From CAVTWD01 sp963738325 (GTDB lineage: Bacteria; Actinomycetota; Acidimicrobiia; Acidimicrobiales; Ilumatobacteraceae): a stretch of DNA of 64,000 nucleotides. The number at the start of each line of letters is the position of its first letter. Position 1 is the stretch's first letter. The position numbers and the translations under genes were made by a program. The stretch covers positions 372,001 through 436,000 of the forward strand of contig CAVTWD010000017.1 of NCBI GenBank assembly GCA_963738325.1, read 5' to 3'. Below, one piece after another: positions 1 through 7,626 of the stretch. Under the pieces are notes generated by a model. That model did no database searches and was not told the DNA's origin. It saw only the letters and a list, made by a program, of their open reading frames with translations.

Positions 1-30
1 CGCGGGTGCCGGCGCGTGCTTGGCCAGGCG

Positions 31-387
31 CTATGTGTCACGCGAGGAGAGCACACAAAACTCGTTGCCTTCCGGATCGCTCAGAACGATCCATGACTCG
101 TCGCCTTGGCCGACGTCGGCACGAGTCGCGCCGAGGTCGAGGAGCCGCGCCACGGCGGCGTCGCGGTCGTCTGGGCGGAAGTCGAGGTGAAGCCGGTTCT
201 TGAGGGTTTTCGGTTCCGGGACGCGAGCGAACAGGAGTCCGGGCAACCGTTCCGGCGCCGGCCGGATCTCGAACTCCTCCGGATCGTCGTTGACCACGAC
301 CCACTCCAGGGCGTTCGCCCACCACCGGCCCAGCGCGACCGGGTCAGTGGTGTCCACGATGACCTGCTCCAACTCCAGCGACATCAA
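31..387 (-). CDS. VOC-superfamily (glyoxalase-like) protein, 118 aa
   Basis: Small single-domain protein of the vicinal-oxygen-chelate/glyoxalase-like fold. The N-terminal LEQVIVDTTDP strand, the GRWWANALEW helix and the closing segment WIVLSDPEGNEFCVL are typical of the Glyoxalase_6 type found in actinobacteria. The substrate cannot be inferred; these proteins may bind or modify small molecules in the cytoplasm. Its ATG overlaps the stop codon of the upstream VOC gene by 4 bp (ATGA), so the two are probably translationally coupled in one operon. The two proteins are paralogous in layout (both have DVGQG near the C-terminus), which suggests an old tandem duplication. Confidence 0.85.
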   Translation of the reverse strand: MMSLELEQVIVDTTDPVALGRWWANALEWVVVNDDPEEFEIRPAPERLPGLLFARVPEPKTLKNRLHLDFRPDDRDAAVARLLDLGATRADVGQGDESWIVLSDPEGNEFCVLSSRDT

Positions 388-761
388 CTCAACCCTGCCT
401 GACCGCTGGAGAGTACTTTAAATTCGTTTCCGTCGGGGTCGGCCATGGGGACCCACTCGACGTCGGTCCCTTGGCCGACGTCGATGCGGCGAGTGCCGAG
501 CGCTTCGAGTCGGCGCACCTCCGCATCCACATCGGGAGTACGCAGGTCGAAGTGGATGCGGGCCTTGCCGTGCTTGGGTTCCGGGACTCGCTGCAGGATC
601 ACGGGTGGGAAGGCTCGCCGCGCTGGCAACAGGAGGAAGTACGGGTCACCGAAGCCGACCAGCCGGTAGCCGAGCGCCGCCGCCCAGAACTTGGCGAGCT
701 TCTCCGGGTCGGCGCAATCGATGACGATGTCGGCATTCGCATCAACCTGCTCGTCAGGCAT
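384..761 (-). CDS. VOC-superfamily (glyoxalase-like) protein, 125 aa
   Basis: First gene of a two-gene VOC operon. It opens with DIVIDCADPEKLAKFW and ends with WVPMADPDGNEFKVL, the usual first and last strands of glyoxalase-like proteins. I chose the ATG at 761 because conserved sequence begins about ten residues after it; the frame stays open upstream to 1022, but that extension has no domain-like sequence and overlaps the divergent NTF2-like fragment. The 3' end overlaps the next VOC gene by 4 bp. Function is unknown beyond the fold. Confidence 0.82.
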   Translation of the reverse strand: MPDEQVDANADIVIDCADPEKLAKFWAAALGYRLVGFGDPYFLLLPARRAFPPVILQRVPEPKHGKARIHFDLRTPDVDAEVRRLEALGTRRIDVGQGTDVEWVPMADPDGNEFKVLSSGQAGLS

Positions 762-896
762 GCCGGTAGTCTCGCCCACCCGACGCCCAGGCGTCATCGG
801 CCGTGTCGTGGCAGGGGTCGCCGGTCGGCGGCCGAGCAGCGCCGACGCTCCCCGTCCCACGGGCAGCTTCTCTGCGAGGAGCGTTAGGGTTCGCGC

Positions 897-1041
897 ATGG
901 AGCCCGTTGACATTGGTCCGGATCTGTCCGCCCTCTTCAACGCCCACGTCGCCGACGAGTTCGTCGCCAAGGACGCCAAGCTCACGATGACGACGATGGT
1001 CCAGGATCCAACCGTGATCCACGTGCCCGTCCGGACGGGGG
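897..1041 (+). pseudogene. NTF2-like protein, N-terminal fragment cut by IS110
   Basis: About 48 residues that look like the first third of a SnoaL/NTF2-like family protein: SALFNAHVADEFV, then MVQDPTVIHVPVRTGG, where the family normally continues with the GG-x-G turn. The reading frame then runs into insertion-sequence DNA and ends at 1112. A matching C-terminal piece of the same family lies at 2552-2632 on the same strand, so the IS110 element sits inside this gene. The middle of the gene (roughly 60 residues) is not present on either side, so insertion was accompanied or followed by a deletion. Confidence 0.7.
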
Positions 1042-1066
1042 GTGTCCCCATGTTCTTGTCAAGGGG

Positions 1067-2347
1067 TCAGGCGGCGATTTCTGCCTCAGGCTGGCGGACG
1101 CGGGACTGGTAGTGCTCGCGATTGTGGAGCATGGCGAGGATGACGTCGCAGCGGCGTCGAGCGAGGCAGATCAGGCTGGCGTTGTGCATCTTGCCTTCAG
1201 CGCGTTTGCGGTCGTAGAAGGCCCTCGAGTCGGGGCTGCGGAGCGAGGCGAAGGCGGCCAGGAACATGGCGTTCTTGAGCCGGTGGTTGCCACGTCGGCT
1301 CTTGGACTCGCCGTTGAGGGATTTGCCGGACTGGCGGGTCACAGGGGCGAGGCCGGCGTAGCTGGCGAGTTTGGAGCCGTTGGCGAAGCGGGTGCCGTCA
1401 CCGATCTCGGCGAGGATCCTGGCGCCGGTGCGCGGCCCGATTCCGGGCAGGCTCACCAGCAGCTCACCGAAAGGGTGCGCCAAGAAGACCGCCTCGATCT
1501 CGGCTGCGACGGTCTCGCGGCGTTGGTACAGACGATCGAGCTCGCCGACCAGTTCGGCGATAACGCGGCCGATGGTCGTCTCGGCCGGAAGGGTCAGGGT
1601 CTGCGCGTCGAGGGCCGTGAGGACGGCATCGGTGAGCCTGCCGGCGAGGCGGGGCGAGCGGGCCTCGATCGTCTTGGTGATCCGAGCCCGACCGGCGGTA
1701 CGCAGCGCGGTCGGGGTCGAGAACTTCGCCAGCAGTTCGCGCACACCGCCATGAGCCAGTCGGGAGCCGACAGCACGCTCGAGCGCTGGGGAGATGCTGG
1801 TCAGTGCGTCGCGCAGGCGGTTGGTGAGGCGAGTGAGGTCCGCGGCGAGGTCGATGTCGAACCCGTTGAGCACCCGCAGCTGCGCCAACAGGTCGTCGCT
1901 GCCGACATCGAGCCAGTGGACTTGGCGGCGTCGCATCCGGGCGGTGTCAGCGATCACGAACGCGTCGCGGCGGTCGGTCTTCGCCTCACCCGGATACAGG
2001 TCCGCGGCGCGGCGCATCACCAGGCCAGGCACGTACGCGACGGGCACACCACGGCGCGCCGCGACCGCGATCGCGAGCTGAGCGATCGAGCCGGGCTGGT
2101 CGATCACCAATCCCGGCATGCCATATTCGGCGGCCCGGTCCAACAGCGCAACGAGATCGCCCTCGTCGTTGCCGATCGAGCGAGCGAAGATCGACTCGCC
2201 GTGATCGTCGAGGACGTCGGCGAAGTGCTCCTCCTTGCCCACATCCAGCCCAACCCACACATCCACGTCTTCAGGCGCGGCCACCTTGTCTCCAGTCGCT
2301 CGATCTGTTCCGGGCGGGAAGGCCGTCCAAGGTGCGCTCGCCGTCAT
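1067..2347 (-). CDS. IS110-family transposase (RuvC-like DEDD recombinase)
   Basis: 426-residue recombinase. The N-terminal RuvC-like DEDD domain starts at VWVGLDVGKEEH with the first catalytic Asp at residue 35. The C-terminal Transposase_20 region has a helix-hairpin-helix-like LPGIGPRTGARI, then SYAGLAPVTRQSGKS, which carries the conserved serine of the Tnp domain. The frame is intact, so the protein may be active. Residues 1-29 are not conserved-looking, so translation may start later and the upstream noncoding segment could be longer than annotated. The family moves by RNA-guided (bridge RNA) recombination of circular intermediates. Confidence 0.92.
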   Translation of the reverse strand: MTASAPWTAFPPGTDRATGDKVAAPEDVDVWVGLDVGKEEHFADVLDDHGESIFARSIGNDEGDLVALLDRAAEYGMPGLVIDQPGSIAQLAIAVAARRGVPVAYVPGLVMRRAADLYPGEAKTDRRDAFVIADTARMRRRQVHWLDVGSDDLLAQLRVLNGFDIDLAADLTRLTNRLRDALTSISPALERAVGSRLAHGGVRELLAKFSTPTALRTAGRARITKTIEARSPRLAGRLTDAVLTALDAQTLTLPAETTIGRVIAELVGELDRLYQRRETVAAEIEAVFLAHPFGELLVSLPGIGPRTGARILAEIGDGTRFANGSKLASYAGLAPVTRQSGKSLNGESKSRRGNHRLKNAMFLAAFASLRSPDSRAFYDRKRAEGKMHNASLICLARRRCDVILAMLHNREHYQSRVRQPEAEIAA

Positions 2348-2535
2348 CCACCTTACGAACCAGCGATCGATCGCATGTCCCCATCAGAGGTTCACGCACC
2401 CAACCGTGCCGGTGGCAACACCCCCCAGGCCGTCAAAGCGACAGGGGGCCATGAGCCAAGCACCGTCGGACTTCCCAAGCCCTCAGCCTCGCTCAGGGCT
2501 CACGAGAAAGGTAAGGGGGCGGGGAAGTGAGCAGC
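2348..2535 (-). ncRNA. candidate IS110 bridge-RNA region
   Basis: Noncoding stretch of up to 188 bp between the transposase start and the point where the interrupted NTF2-like gene resumes. In characterised IS110-group elements such as IS621 the bridge RNA (about 177 nt) is encoded in exactly this position, upstream of the recombinase in the left end. The size and asymmetry fit. I have not folded the RNA or identified its target- and donor-binding loops, so this is a placement by analogy only. Confidence 0.35.
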
Positions 2536-2551
2536 TCTACGCCCGGGCAAC

Positions 2552-2632
2552 CTGCCTATCGTCGCCGATCAGGCTCGAGCGCTGGTCGATGCCTCGGTGC
2601 CAATGAACCGCGTCATCGAGGCCGCCCGATAG
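2552..2632 (+). pseudogene. NTF2-like protein, C-terminal fragment
   Basis: A 26-codon stretch reading LPIVADQARALVDASVPMNR and ending with IEAAR before a TAG stop. It matches the usual C-terminus of the SnoaL/NTF2-like family whose N-terminus is at 897-1041. A TGA lies in frame just upstream (2527-2529), so it is not translated by itself. It marks the far flank of the IS110 insertion. Confidence 0.65.
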
Positions 2633-2645
2633 CCGGGCGGGGTTC

Positions 2646-3128
2646 ATGGGCGTCCTCACCGACGACATGCGCCGAATGGTCGAGGCCGAGCTCGGCTTCA
2701 TCGCGACCGTGTGCCCGGACGGCACCCCGAACCTGTCCCCGAAGGGAACCACTGCGGTGTGGAACGACGACCACCTCGTCTTCGCCGACATCCACTCGCC
2801 GGGGACCGTCGAGAACCTCCGGTCCAATTCCAGCATCGAAATCAACGTCGTGGACCAGCTCGTCCGCAAGGGTTACCGCTTCAAGGGCACCGCGGCCGTT
2901 CATACCGAGGGCGAGGTATTCGAACGCGGCGTGCAGTTCTACGAGGCCCGCGGGACGGTCAGAGCACGCGAGCGCATCCACGGGATCGTGATCATCACGG
3001 TTGAGCGAGCCTTGCCCGTGACGTCGCCGGCCTACGACATCGGCTTCACGGAAGACCAGTTGCGCGAGCTGTACCTCCACAGGCTCATCAGGCTGGCCGC
3101 TGAGTCGCGTGGACCGCGAGATGAATGA
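2646..3128 (+). CDS. pyridoxamine 5'-phosphate oxidase-fold flavoprotein, 160 aa
   Basis: Split-barrel flavin-binding protein. Residues 10-60 contain MVEAELGFIATVCPDGTPN and an SPKGTTAVW segment typical of the PNPOx-like family; further on VRKGYRFKGTAAVHTEG forms the middle of the barrel. Proteins of this type bind FMN, FAD, heme or F420 and reduce small electrophiles; which applies here cannot be told. Length is normal. ATG at 2646 is directly at the start of homology. It stands alone, just downstream of the IS110-interrupted gene. Confidence 0.85.
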   Translation: MGVLTDDMRRMVEAELGFIATVCPDGTPNLSPKGTTAVWNDDHLVFADIHSPGTVENLRSNSSIEINVVDQLVRKGYRFKGTAAVHTEGEVFERGVQFYEARGTVRARERIHGIVIITVERALPVTSPAYDIGFTEDQLRELYLHRLIRLAAESRGPRDE

Positions 3129-3236
3129 TCCCGACCGCTCGCCGGAAGCTCTGCCGACGAGGCCCGGACACCAACTTCCGGAACTCGTCGCGCTGGTGGA
3201 TCCCTACCCCGTCACCAACGTCCGTGAGAGGAACAA

Positions 3237-4280
3237 CTAGGCGTGGGGAACGACGACGGCGCGGGCGGTCAGCTGCCCGTCACGCAATCGGCGGTAGGCC
3301 TCGAGGGCGGCGTCGAGGGTGAACCTCTCGATGTCGGGCGCGATCTGGCCGGCTTCGTAGAGCTGGACAACCTCGTGAAGGTCTTCGATCGTGCCCCAAT
3401 ACGAGTTGGTGAGGGTGGCCTCGTAGGGGTTGGTGAAGAACGACCACTGTGCCACCCCACCGGCGATCCCGACGATTTGCATGGCGCCCCGCAGCGCCAC
3501 GGTGGCTTGGGCCAGCTCGATGGTGGAATCGGCGCCGACGAAGTCGAACACCGCGTCGACCCCCCTGCCCCCCGTCAGCTCCCGGATCTGGCCCACCTGG
3601 TCTGCGCCACCCTCGAGGGTGATGGCGCCGAAGTCGCGGGCTCGGGCCATCGCCCGGGGCTTCAGATCGGTGGCGATCACCTCCGCACCGGTGATCGTCC
3701 TCAGGATCTGCACCCCGACCAGCCCCAGCCCGCCCAGGCCGATCACGAGTGCGTGCTTGCCACCCCCGGCCAGACGAGGCAGCGCCATCTTGATGGCGTG
3801 GTAGGGGGTGAGGCCGGCGTCGGCCAGAGGCGCGGCGGCCACAGGGTCGGCATTGTGCAAGGGGACGAGGTTGCGCAGCGGCACCGTCATGTACTCGGCC
3901 ATCCCCCCGTTGCGTCCCAACCCGGTGGCGAGGTAGCCGACTTCCTCCGGGTGCTCGCAGTAGGTGTCCTGCCCCCGCGAGCACGCCTTGCAGTGCCCGC
4001 AGCCGATCGGCCCGTACACCAGATAGGGAGCGCCAACCTCGGCGCCCTTCACCCCCGGGCCGAGCGCCTCGACCCACCCCGACGTCTCGTGGCCCAGCAC
4101 GAACGGCGGGGGCATCAGGCCGTTGATGTCCGACTCGAACTCGTCGAACAACGCCACGTCCGAGTGGCATGCTCCAGCGCCAGCCACTTTGAGCAGCACC
4201 TCGCCCGGTCCCGGGTCGGGCACATCGATCTGTTCGAGCGTAGGGAAGGTCTTCCAGTCGCTGAACACGACAGCATGCAT
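3237..4280 (-). CDS. zinc-dependent alcohol dehydrogenase (MDR family), 347 aa
   Basis: Medium-chain NAD(P)-dependent alcohol dehydrogenase. Catalytic-zinc residues are visible as C38 (CHSD) and H64-E65 (GHE). Four structural-zinc cysteines sit at 94, 97, 100 and 108 (CGHCKAC then C), and the Rossmann motif is GLGGLG. The order and length match a full-length enzyme that oxidises alcohols or reduces aldehydes in the cytoplasm. The frame stays open far upstream, but the ATG at 4280 has a strong GGAGGAG ribosome-binding site (about 4286-4292) and begins right at the conserved strand MHAVVF. Monocistronic. Confidence 0.93.
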   Translation of the reverse strand: MHAVVFSDWKTFPTLEQIDVPDPGPGEVLLKVAGAGACHSDVALFDEFESDINGLMPPPFVLGHETSGWVEALGPGVKGAEVGAPYLVYGPIGCGHCKACSRGQDTYCEHPEEVGYLATGLGRNGGMAEYMTVPLRNLVPLHNADPVAAAPLADAGLTPYHAIKMALPRLAGGGKHALVIGLGGLGLVGVQILRTITGAEVIATDLKPRAMARARDFGAITLEGGADQVGQIRELTGGRGVDAVFDFVGADSTIELAQATVALRGAMQIVGIAGGVAQWSFFTNPYEATLTNSYWGTIEDLHEVVQLYEAGQIAPDIERFTLDAALEAYRRLRDGQLTARAVVVPHA

Positions 4281-4466
4281 GGTTCGCTCCTCCGTGGCCT
4301 CGAGCCGCATCACCGGCAGGCGCCGGACCTCACACGGAAGCGCCGCCCGCGTCGCGCTTCGTGACCGTAGCGCGGCTCGCCCGCCTGTCCAGGGCTCAGC
4401 TAGCTCCGATGCCTCGGGCTGAGCAGAACGCGGTACCGCAGACGGACCACACCTGAAGGAGGCCCA

Positions 4467-5027
4467 GTGGACGTCACACGGATCCTGGAAGCTGATCATC
4501 GCGAAGCCGAGACCCTCTTCGGCAGGATCGAGAAGGCTGACGGTGCTGAGCGTCAGCCCCTCATTGAGGAGCTGGCCACCGCTCTGCGCGCTCACGTGGA
4601 ACTCGAGGAGTCGGTCGTCTACCCGGCGATGGGATCCGTCACCGGTGCCGAGGCCGTCACCGAGGCCAACACTGAACACGAACTCGCGCGCAAGGCGTTG
4701 GCCGAGATGCTCGCCCTCGCGCCGGACCCGCCGGGGGTCGGGGCCGCCCTCGACGCAACCAAGGCGGGCATCGAGCACCACGTCAACGAAGAGGAAGGGG
4801 AGGTGTTCCCCGAGCTCCGCAAACGGGGAGGGCCAACCCTCGCGTCGATGGCCACCCCCTTCATGAAGAAGCGGCTCGAGCTCGGCCTGCACGTCACCGC
4901 CGAAGCCCTCGAGGCGTCGTCGACGAAGGACGAGTTGATGGCCGAGGCCACGCGGGCCGGCATCGATGGAGCAGCCTCCATCAACAAGCCCGAGCTGGCC
5001 AAGGAGCTCGCCACCGTGATGGCCTGA
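4467..5027 (+). CDS. hemerythrin HHE-domain protein with C-terminal SAP/Rho-N-like tail, 186 aa
   Basis: Residues 1-120 form a hemerythrin-like four-helix bundle. Candidate diiron ligands are H11 (ADHREAE), H43 and E47 (HVELEES), H71 (TEHELA), H104 or H105 and nearby glutamates (HHVNEEEGEVF). It probably binds O2, NO or reactive oxygen or acts in iron handling. The last 35 residues, TKDELMAEATRAGIDGAA and SINKPELAKEL, resemble the short helix-extended-helix motif of SAP or Rho N-terminal domains, which can bind nucleic acid. GTG start at 4467 is preceded by AAGGAGG. Confidence 0.9.
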   Translation: MDVTRILEADHREAETLFGRIEKADGAERQPLIEELATALRAHVELEESVVYPAMGSVTGAEAVTEANTEHELARKALAEMLALAPDPPGVGAALDATKAGIEHHVNEEEGEVFPELRKRGGPTLASMATPFMKKRLELGLHVTAEALEASSTKDELMAEATRAGIDGAASINKPELAKELATVMA

Positions 5028-5062
5028 TCGGCGAGCAAGCGACCGCCTGTCCCCACCTTTAT

Positions 5063-5096
5063 GGGTCGATCCGCGCGCATGTGCGCAAATCGACCC
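5063..5096. terminator. hairpin between convergent genes
   Basis: Inverted repeat GGGTCGAT (5063-5070) and ATCGACCC (5089-5096) enclosing an inner perfect stem GCGCA/TGCGC (5075-5079, 5082-5086). It lies between the 3' ends of the hemerythrin gene and the TetR gene. There is no T-run, so it may be an intrinsic terminator of the GC-rich type or a simple barrier hairpin serving both directions. Confidence 0.45.
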
Positions 5097-5146
5097 GCAC
5101 GAACGAAAGAGGTGTCTCATCGAGTTCCTTGGGGAGCGTCCGCTCC

Positions 5147-5767
5147 TCAGCGGGACAGGCGCGAGCGAACGGCGGCGCGGGCACGGGCGATCGCGCCGTT
5201 GTCGTCGTGCAGCACGCTCACGATGTCCGTGCCCGCGAGGATGACGCCCAACTCGAAGGCGAGCTGTGCGGGATCGACGTCCTTCGGCAGTTGGCGCCGG
5301 TCGGCGGCCGATCGAGCCTCGCCGTCGAGCAGGTCCCGCCACTGCTGTTGGACTCTGGCCACTTCGTCGTGGACTCGGCCCGGTCGCGCTCCGAGTTCGG
5401 CCGACGCCGCCACGAAGAAGCAGCCACCCGGGAACACGCGCCGTTCGACGTAGGAGAGATAGCCCTCGCAGAGCGCAACGAGACGCTCGCGTCCGGGTTC
5501 GGTGGCTGCGAGCGTGGGAGTGACCACTTCGGCGATGAAGCTGTCGCGGGCGGCATTGATCGTCGCCAGCTGGAGCTCCTCCTTCGAGCCGAACAGGGCA
5601 TGCACGCTGCTCTTGGGGATGCCGGTGGCCTCGGCCAGCCGGCCGATGGAGAGACCGTCGAGCCCTTCGATGGTCGCCAGCTCCGCTGCCTGCTCCACGA
5701 TGCGCGCCCGGGCCCGATCGCCTGGCGCCCGCGTCCGTTTCGTCGGATGGTCCGGTCCCTGGGCCAT
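5147..5767 (-). CDS. TetR/AcrR-family transcriptional regulator, 206 aa
   Basis: N-terminal helix-turn-helix at residues 20-65 (ARIVEQAAEL, then SIGRLAEATGIPKSSVHALF); the C-terminal part resembles TetR_C domains of the YcdC/AcuR type. It is divergently transcribed from a SAM-dependent methyltransferase gene at 5858, and the 90-bp gap holds two near-identical palindromes, so it probably represses itself and the methyltransferase. Ligand unknown. Confidence 0.92.
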   Translation of the reverse strand: MAQGPDHPTKRTRAPGDRARARIVEQAAELATIEGLDGLSIGRLAEATGIPKSSVHALFGSKEELQLATINAARDSFIAEVVTPTLAATEPGRERLVALCEGYLSYVERRVFPGGCFFVAASAELGARPGRVHDEVARVQQQWRDLLDGEARSAADRRQLPKDVDPAQLAFELGVILAGTDIVSVLHDDNGAIARARAAVRSRLSR

Positions 5768-5809
5768 GTAGAAGATTCGCCTCCCGAGTGAGCCCTTGCA
5801 TTATAGACG

Positions 5810-5842
5810 GACGATCGTCTATAGATAATTGTACGATCGTCC
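5810..5842. promoter_or_regulatory. double palindromic operator for the TetR/methyltransferase pair
   Basis: Perfect 10-bp palindrome GACGATCGTC at 5810-5819 and a second copy with core ACGATCGT at 5833-5840 (flanks GT and CC). Their centres are 22 bp apart, two helical turns, so two TetR dimers could bind on the same DNA face. The second site ends just before the AAGGAG (5847-5852) of the methyltransferase gene. Confidence 0.75.
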
Positions 5843-5857
5843 ATCCAAGGAGTCGGC

Positions 5858-6688
5858 ATGGCACTCCAGCAAACCCCGACCACGAAGGCCGACTGGAAGG
5901 AGGCGGGGCTCGCCTGGGGGGCCCGCGCCCCTGACTGGGCGTACCTGTTCGAGCACTACGCCCGGTCCGCCAACGAAATCTTGTTCGACCGGCTGGGCGT
6001 CGGCCCCGGTGTCCGCCTCCTGGACATCGCATGTGGCTCGGGGCTGGCCGCCAACTTCGCCGCTCGTCGCGGTGCGGTGATCAGCGGACTCGACGCGTCG
6101 GAGGCGCTCGTCGGCATCGCCAGGGCGCGCACGCCAGCGGGTGACTTCCGGGTGGGCGACATGCTTGCGCTGCCCTTCCCCGAAGCGTCCTTCGACGTCG
6201 CCACGAGCTTCAACGGGATCTGGAAGGGGTGCGAGACGGCGTTGGAGGAGGCCCGCCGGGTGCTCGAACCAGACGGGCGGCTCGGCCTGACCTTCTGGGG
6301 GCGGCTGGACCATCTCGGGCTCATGCCCTACTTCCTCAAGGTGATCGAGCTGTCACCGCCCAGCCACGGGGAGGCCAGCGTGCAGCAGGGAGACACCGGG
6401 CGGCCCGGCGTTGTCGAAGAGATGCTCACTTCGACCGGTTTCCGGCTCCGCGCGCGAGGAGCCGTCTCCGTCGTCAACGAATGGCCGGACGTCGACCTCG
6501 CGGTCCGGGCGCTAGCCGCGGCCGGGCCCTCGGTCCCCGCGATCGACGCCGCCGAGGCGGAAGCTGCGGCGTCATACGAACCGGCGGAGCGCTACGTACT
6601 CTTCGAGCTCCTTGTCGGGTCGGCGCGGGCGAACGGCTACGGCGACGTCACACTGCCTGAGCCGTCTCGCTGGTCGGCCGGTACCTGA
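5858..6688 (+). CDS. class I SAM-dependent methyltransferase, 276 aa
   Basis: Methyltransferase of the ubiE/COQ5-like (Methyltransf_11) type. Motif I DIACGSG is at residues 56-62, the acidic residue after strand 2 at D80 (GLDAS), and DMLALPF at 101-107 is the usual motif II region. It transfers a methyl group from SAM to an unknown small substrate. The start is set by AAGGAG five bases upstream of the ATG. It is controlled with, and probably by, the divergent TetR regulator through the paired palindromes between them. Confidence 0.9.
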   Translation: MALQQTPTTKADWKEAGLAWGARAPDWAYLFEHYARSANEILFDRLGVGPGVRLLDIACGSGLAANFAARRGAVISGLDASEALVGIARARTPAGDFRVGDMLALPFPEASFDVATSFNGIWKGCETALEEARRVLEPDGRLGLTFWGRLDHLGLMPYFLKVIELSPPSHGEASVQQGDTGRPGVVEEMLTSTGFRLRARGAVSVVNEWPDVDLAVRALAAAGPSVPAIDAAEAEAAASYEPAERYVLFELLVGSARANGYGDVTLPEPSRWSAGT

Positions 6689-6829
6689 GCATCAACGCGG
6701 CACGAACTGGAGCCGGCGGTAGCTTCCTCGGCGCCGTTTGGTCGCCGCCCACAGGTAGCTCCCGACAACTCCCAGTGAGGCCTGCGTCATCGCCGGGATA
6801 CCGTGCAGCTGGTTCAGAAAGGGGCCACC

Positions 6830-7255
6830 ATGCGTCTCACGTCCGGGCTCGAGGACGACCGGCGCCAGCGCGTCGAGAGCCGCTTGCGCACGAACCTCAT
6901 GGCCTGGCTCACCACCGTGAACCCGGCCGGCAAGCCGGACACGGTGCCGGTGTGGTATCTGCTCCGTGACGACGAGACCATCCTCATCTACAGCCGGCCG
7001 GGCAAGGCCAAGCTGCGCAACATCGACCACAACCCGGCCGTGGCGTTGGGCCTCGACGTCACCGACCTTGGCCGCGATGTCATCCGTCTCGAGGGCACCG
7101 CAACGCGGCGTCCCGACGCGTTGCCCGCCGACCAAGTGCCCGAGTATGTGGCGAAGTACGTCGAGCGGATCGCCGCGATCTTCGGTACGGCGGAGCGATT
7201 CGCCGAGCTGTTCTCCGAAGCAGTGGTCATCACCCCGGCTCGGCTCCACGCGTGA
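6830..7255 (+). CDS. PPOX-class, probably F420-dependent, flavin/deazaflavin reductase, 141 aa
   Basis: Split-barrel protein of the pyridoxamine-oxidase-like class. WLTTVNPAGKPDTVPVWYL followed by YSRPGKAKLRNIDHNP is the signature of the actinobacterial group annotated as F420-dependent (TIGR03667-like). It is expected to bind the deazaflavin F420 in the cytoplasm and reduce small molecules. ATG at 6830 follows a purine-rich GAAAGGGG; a GTG-like upstream extension of nine residues is less likely. No clear operon partner. Confidence 0.87.
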   Translation: MRLTSGLEDDRRQRVESRLRTNLMAWLTTVNPAGKPDTVPVWYLLRDDETILIYSRPGKAKLRNIDHNPAVALGLDVTDLGRDVIRLEGTATRRPDALPADQVPEYVAKYVERIAAIFGTAERFAELFSEAVVITPARLHA

Positions 7256-7428
7256 TCCCGCCCGGATCGGCCGCCCGCCGAAGGCGGAGGTTCACGTCGA
7301 GGGGCGGCTCGTCCGCCGATGCTGAGTCGCGTCGATGCCGCTGACGAGAAGGTCAGGGGGACGAGAGGCAACGAGCGGCGAACTCGGGCACGAGGCCTGA
7401 GCGTGATCCCTGCGTGAGAGGAGGCTAC

Positions 7429-7624
7429 GTGGCCGAGCGGATGATCGAAGCAAACGGCGTGACGCTCTGCACGGAGCCGTTCGGCGACCCGGCCGACCCT
7501 CCGATCCTTCTCGTCATGGGTATCGGCGGGTCGATGCTCTGGTGTACGAGGGCTTCTGCCGGATGCTCGCCGACGGAGGGCGCTTGGTGATCCGCTACGA
7601 CCACCGCGACACCGGCCATGCAGC
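7429..7624 (+). pseudogene. alpha/beta hydrolase, frameshifted N-terminal fragment
   Basis: Starts with GTG after GAGAGGAGG and reads MAERMIEANGVTLCTEPFGD through LLVMGIGGSMLW, the N-terminus of a large actinobacterial alpha/beta hydrolase group. Around 7540 the frame shifts; the continuation in another frame reads EGFCRMLADGGRLVIRYDHR then DTGHA. The rest of the protein is absent: at 7624 the sequence passes directly into the 3' end of the opposite-strand YjbR-like gene. It is therefore both frameshifted and truncated. Confidence 0.8.
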
Positions 7625-7626
7625 GC

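Larger units (their letters stand above)
1043..2535 (-). mobile_element. IS110-family insertion sequence
   Basis: Bounded by the two halves of the NTF2-like gene, giving an element of about 1.5 kb, normal for IS110. It has no evident terminal inverted repeats, also as expected. Noncoding DNA is very unequal on the two sides of the transposase: about 24 bp after its stop codon and about 188 bp before its start. Ends are approximate. A 9-bp direct repeat (TGTCCCCAT) at 1043-1051 and 2376-2384 offers an alternative right boundary, but that would leave only about 37 bp upstream of the transposase and 160 bp of unexplained DNA before the gene remnant. Confidence 0.7.

Noticed and set aside
1043..2384. 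Treating TGTCCCCAT as a classical target-site duplication
   Set aside because: IS110 elements do not normally make target duplications, and the boundary would leave the transposase with almost no upstream sequence.
1112..2530. 472-codon plus-strand open frame opposite the IS110 transposase
   Set aside because: It is the antisense shadow of a clear transposase in GC-rich DNA; no family resemblance.
4281..6032. Long upstream extension of the alcohol dehydrogenase frame (931 codons in total)
   Set aside because: Only the part after the ATG at 4280 is protein-like; the extension runs antisense through hemerythrin and TetR genes.
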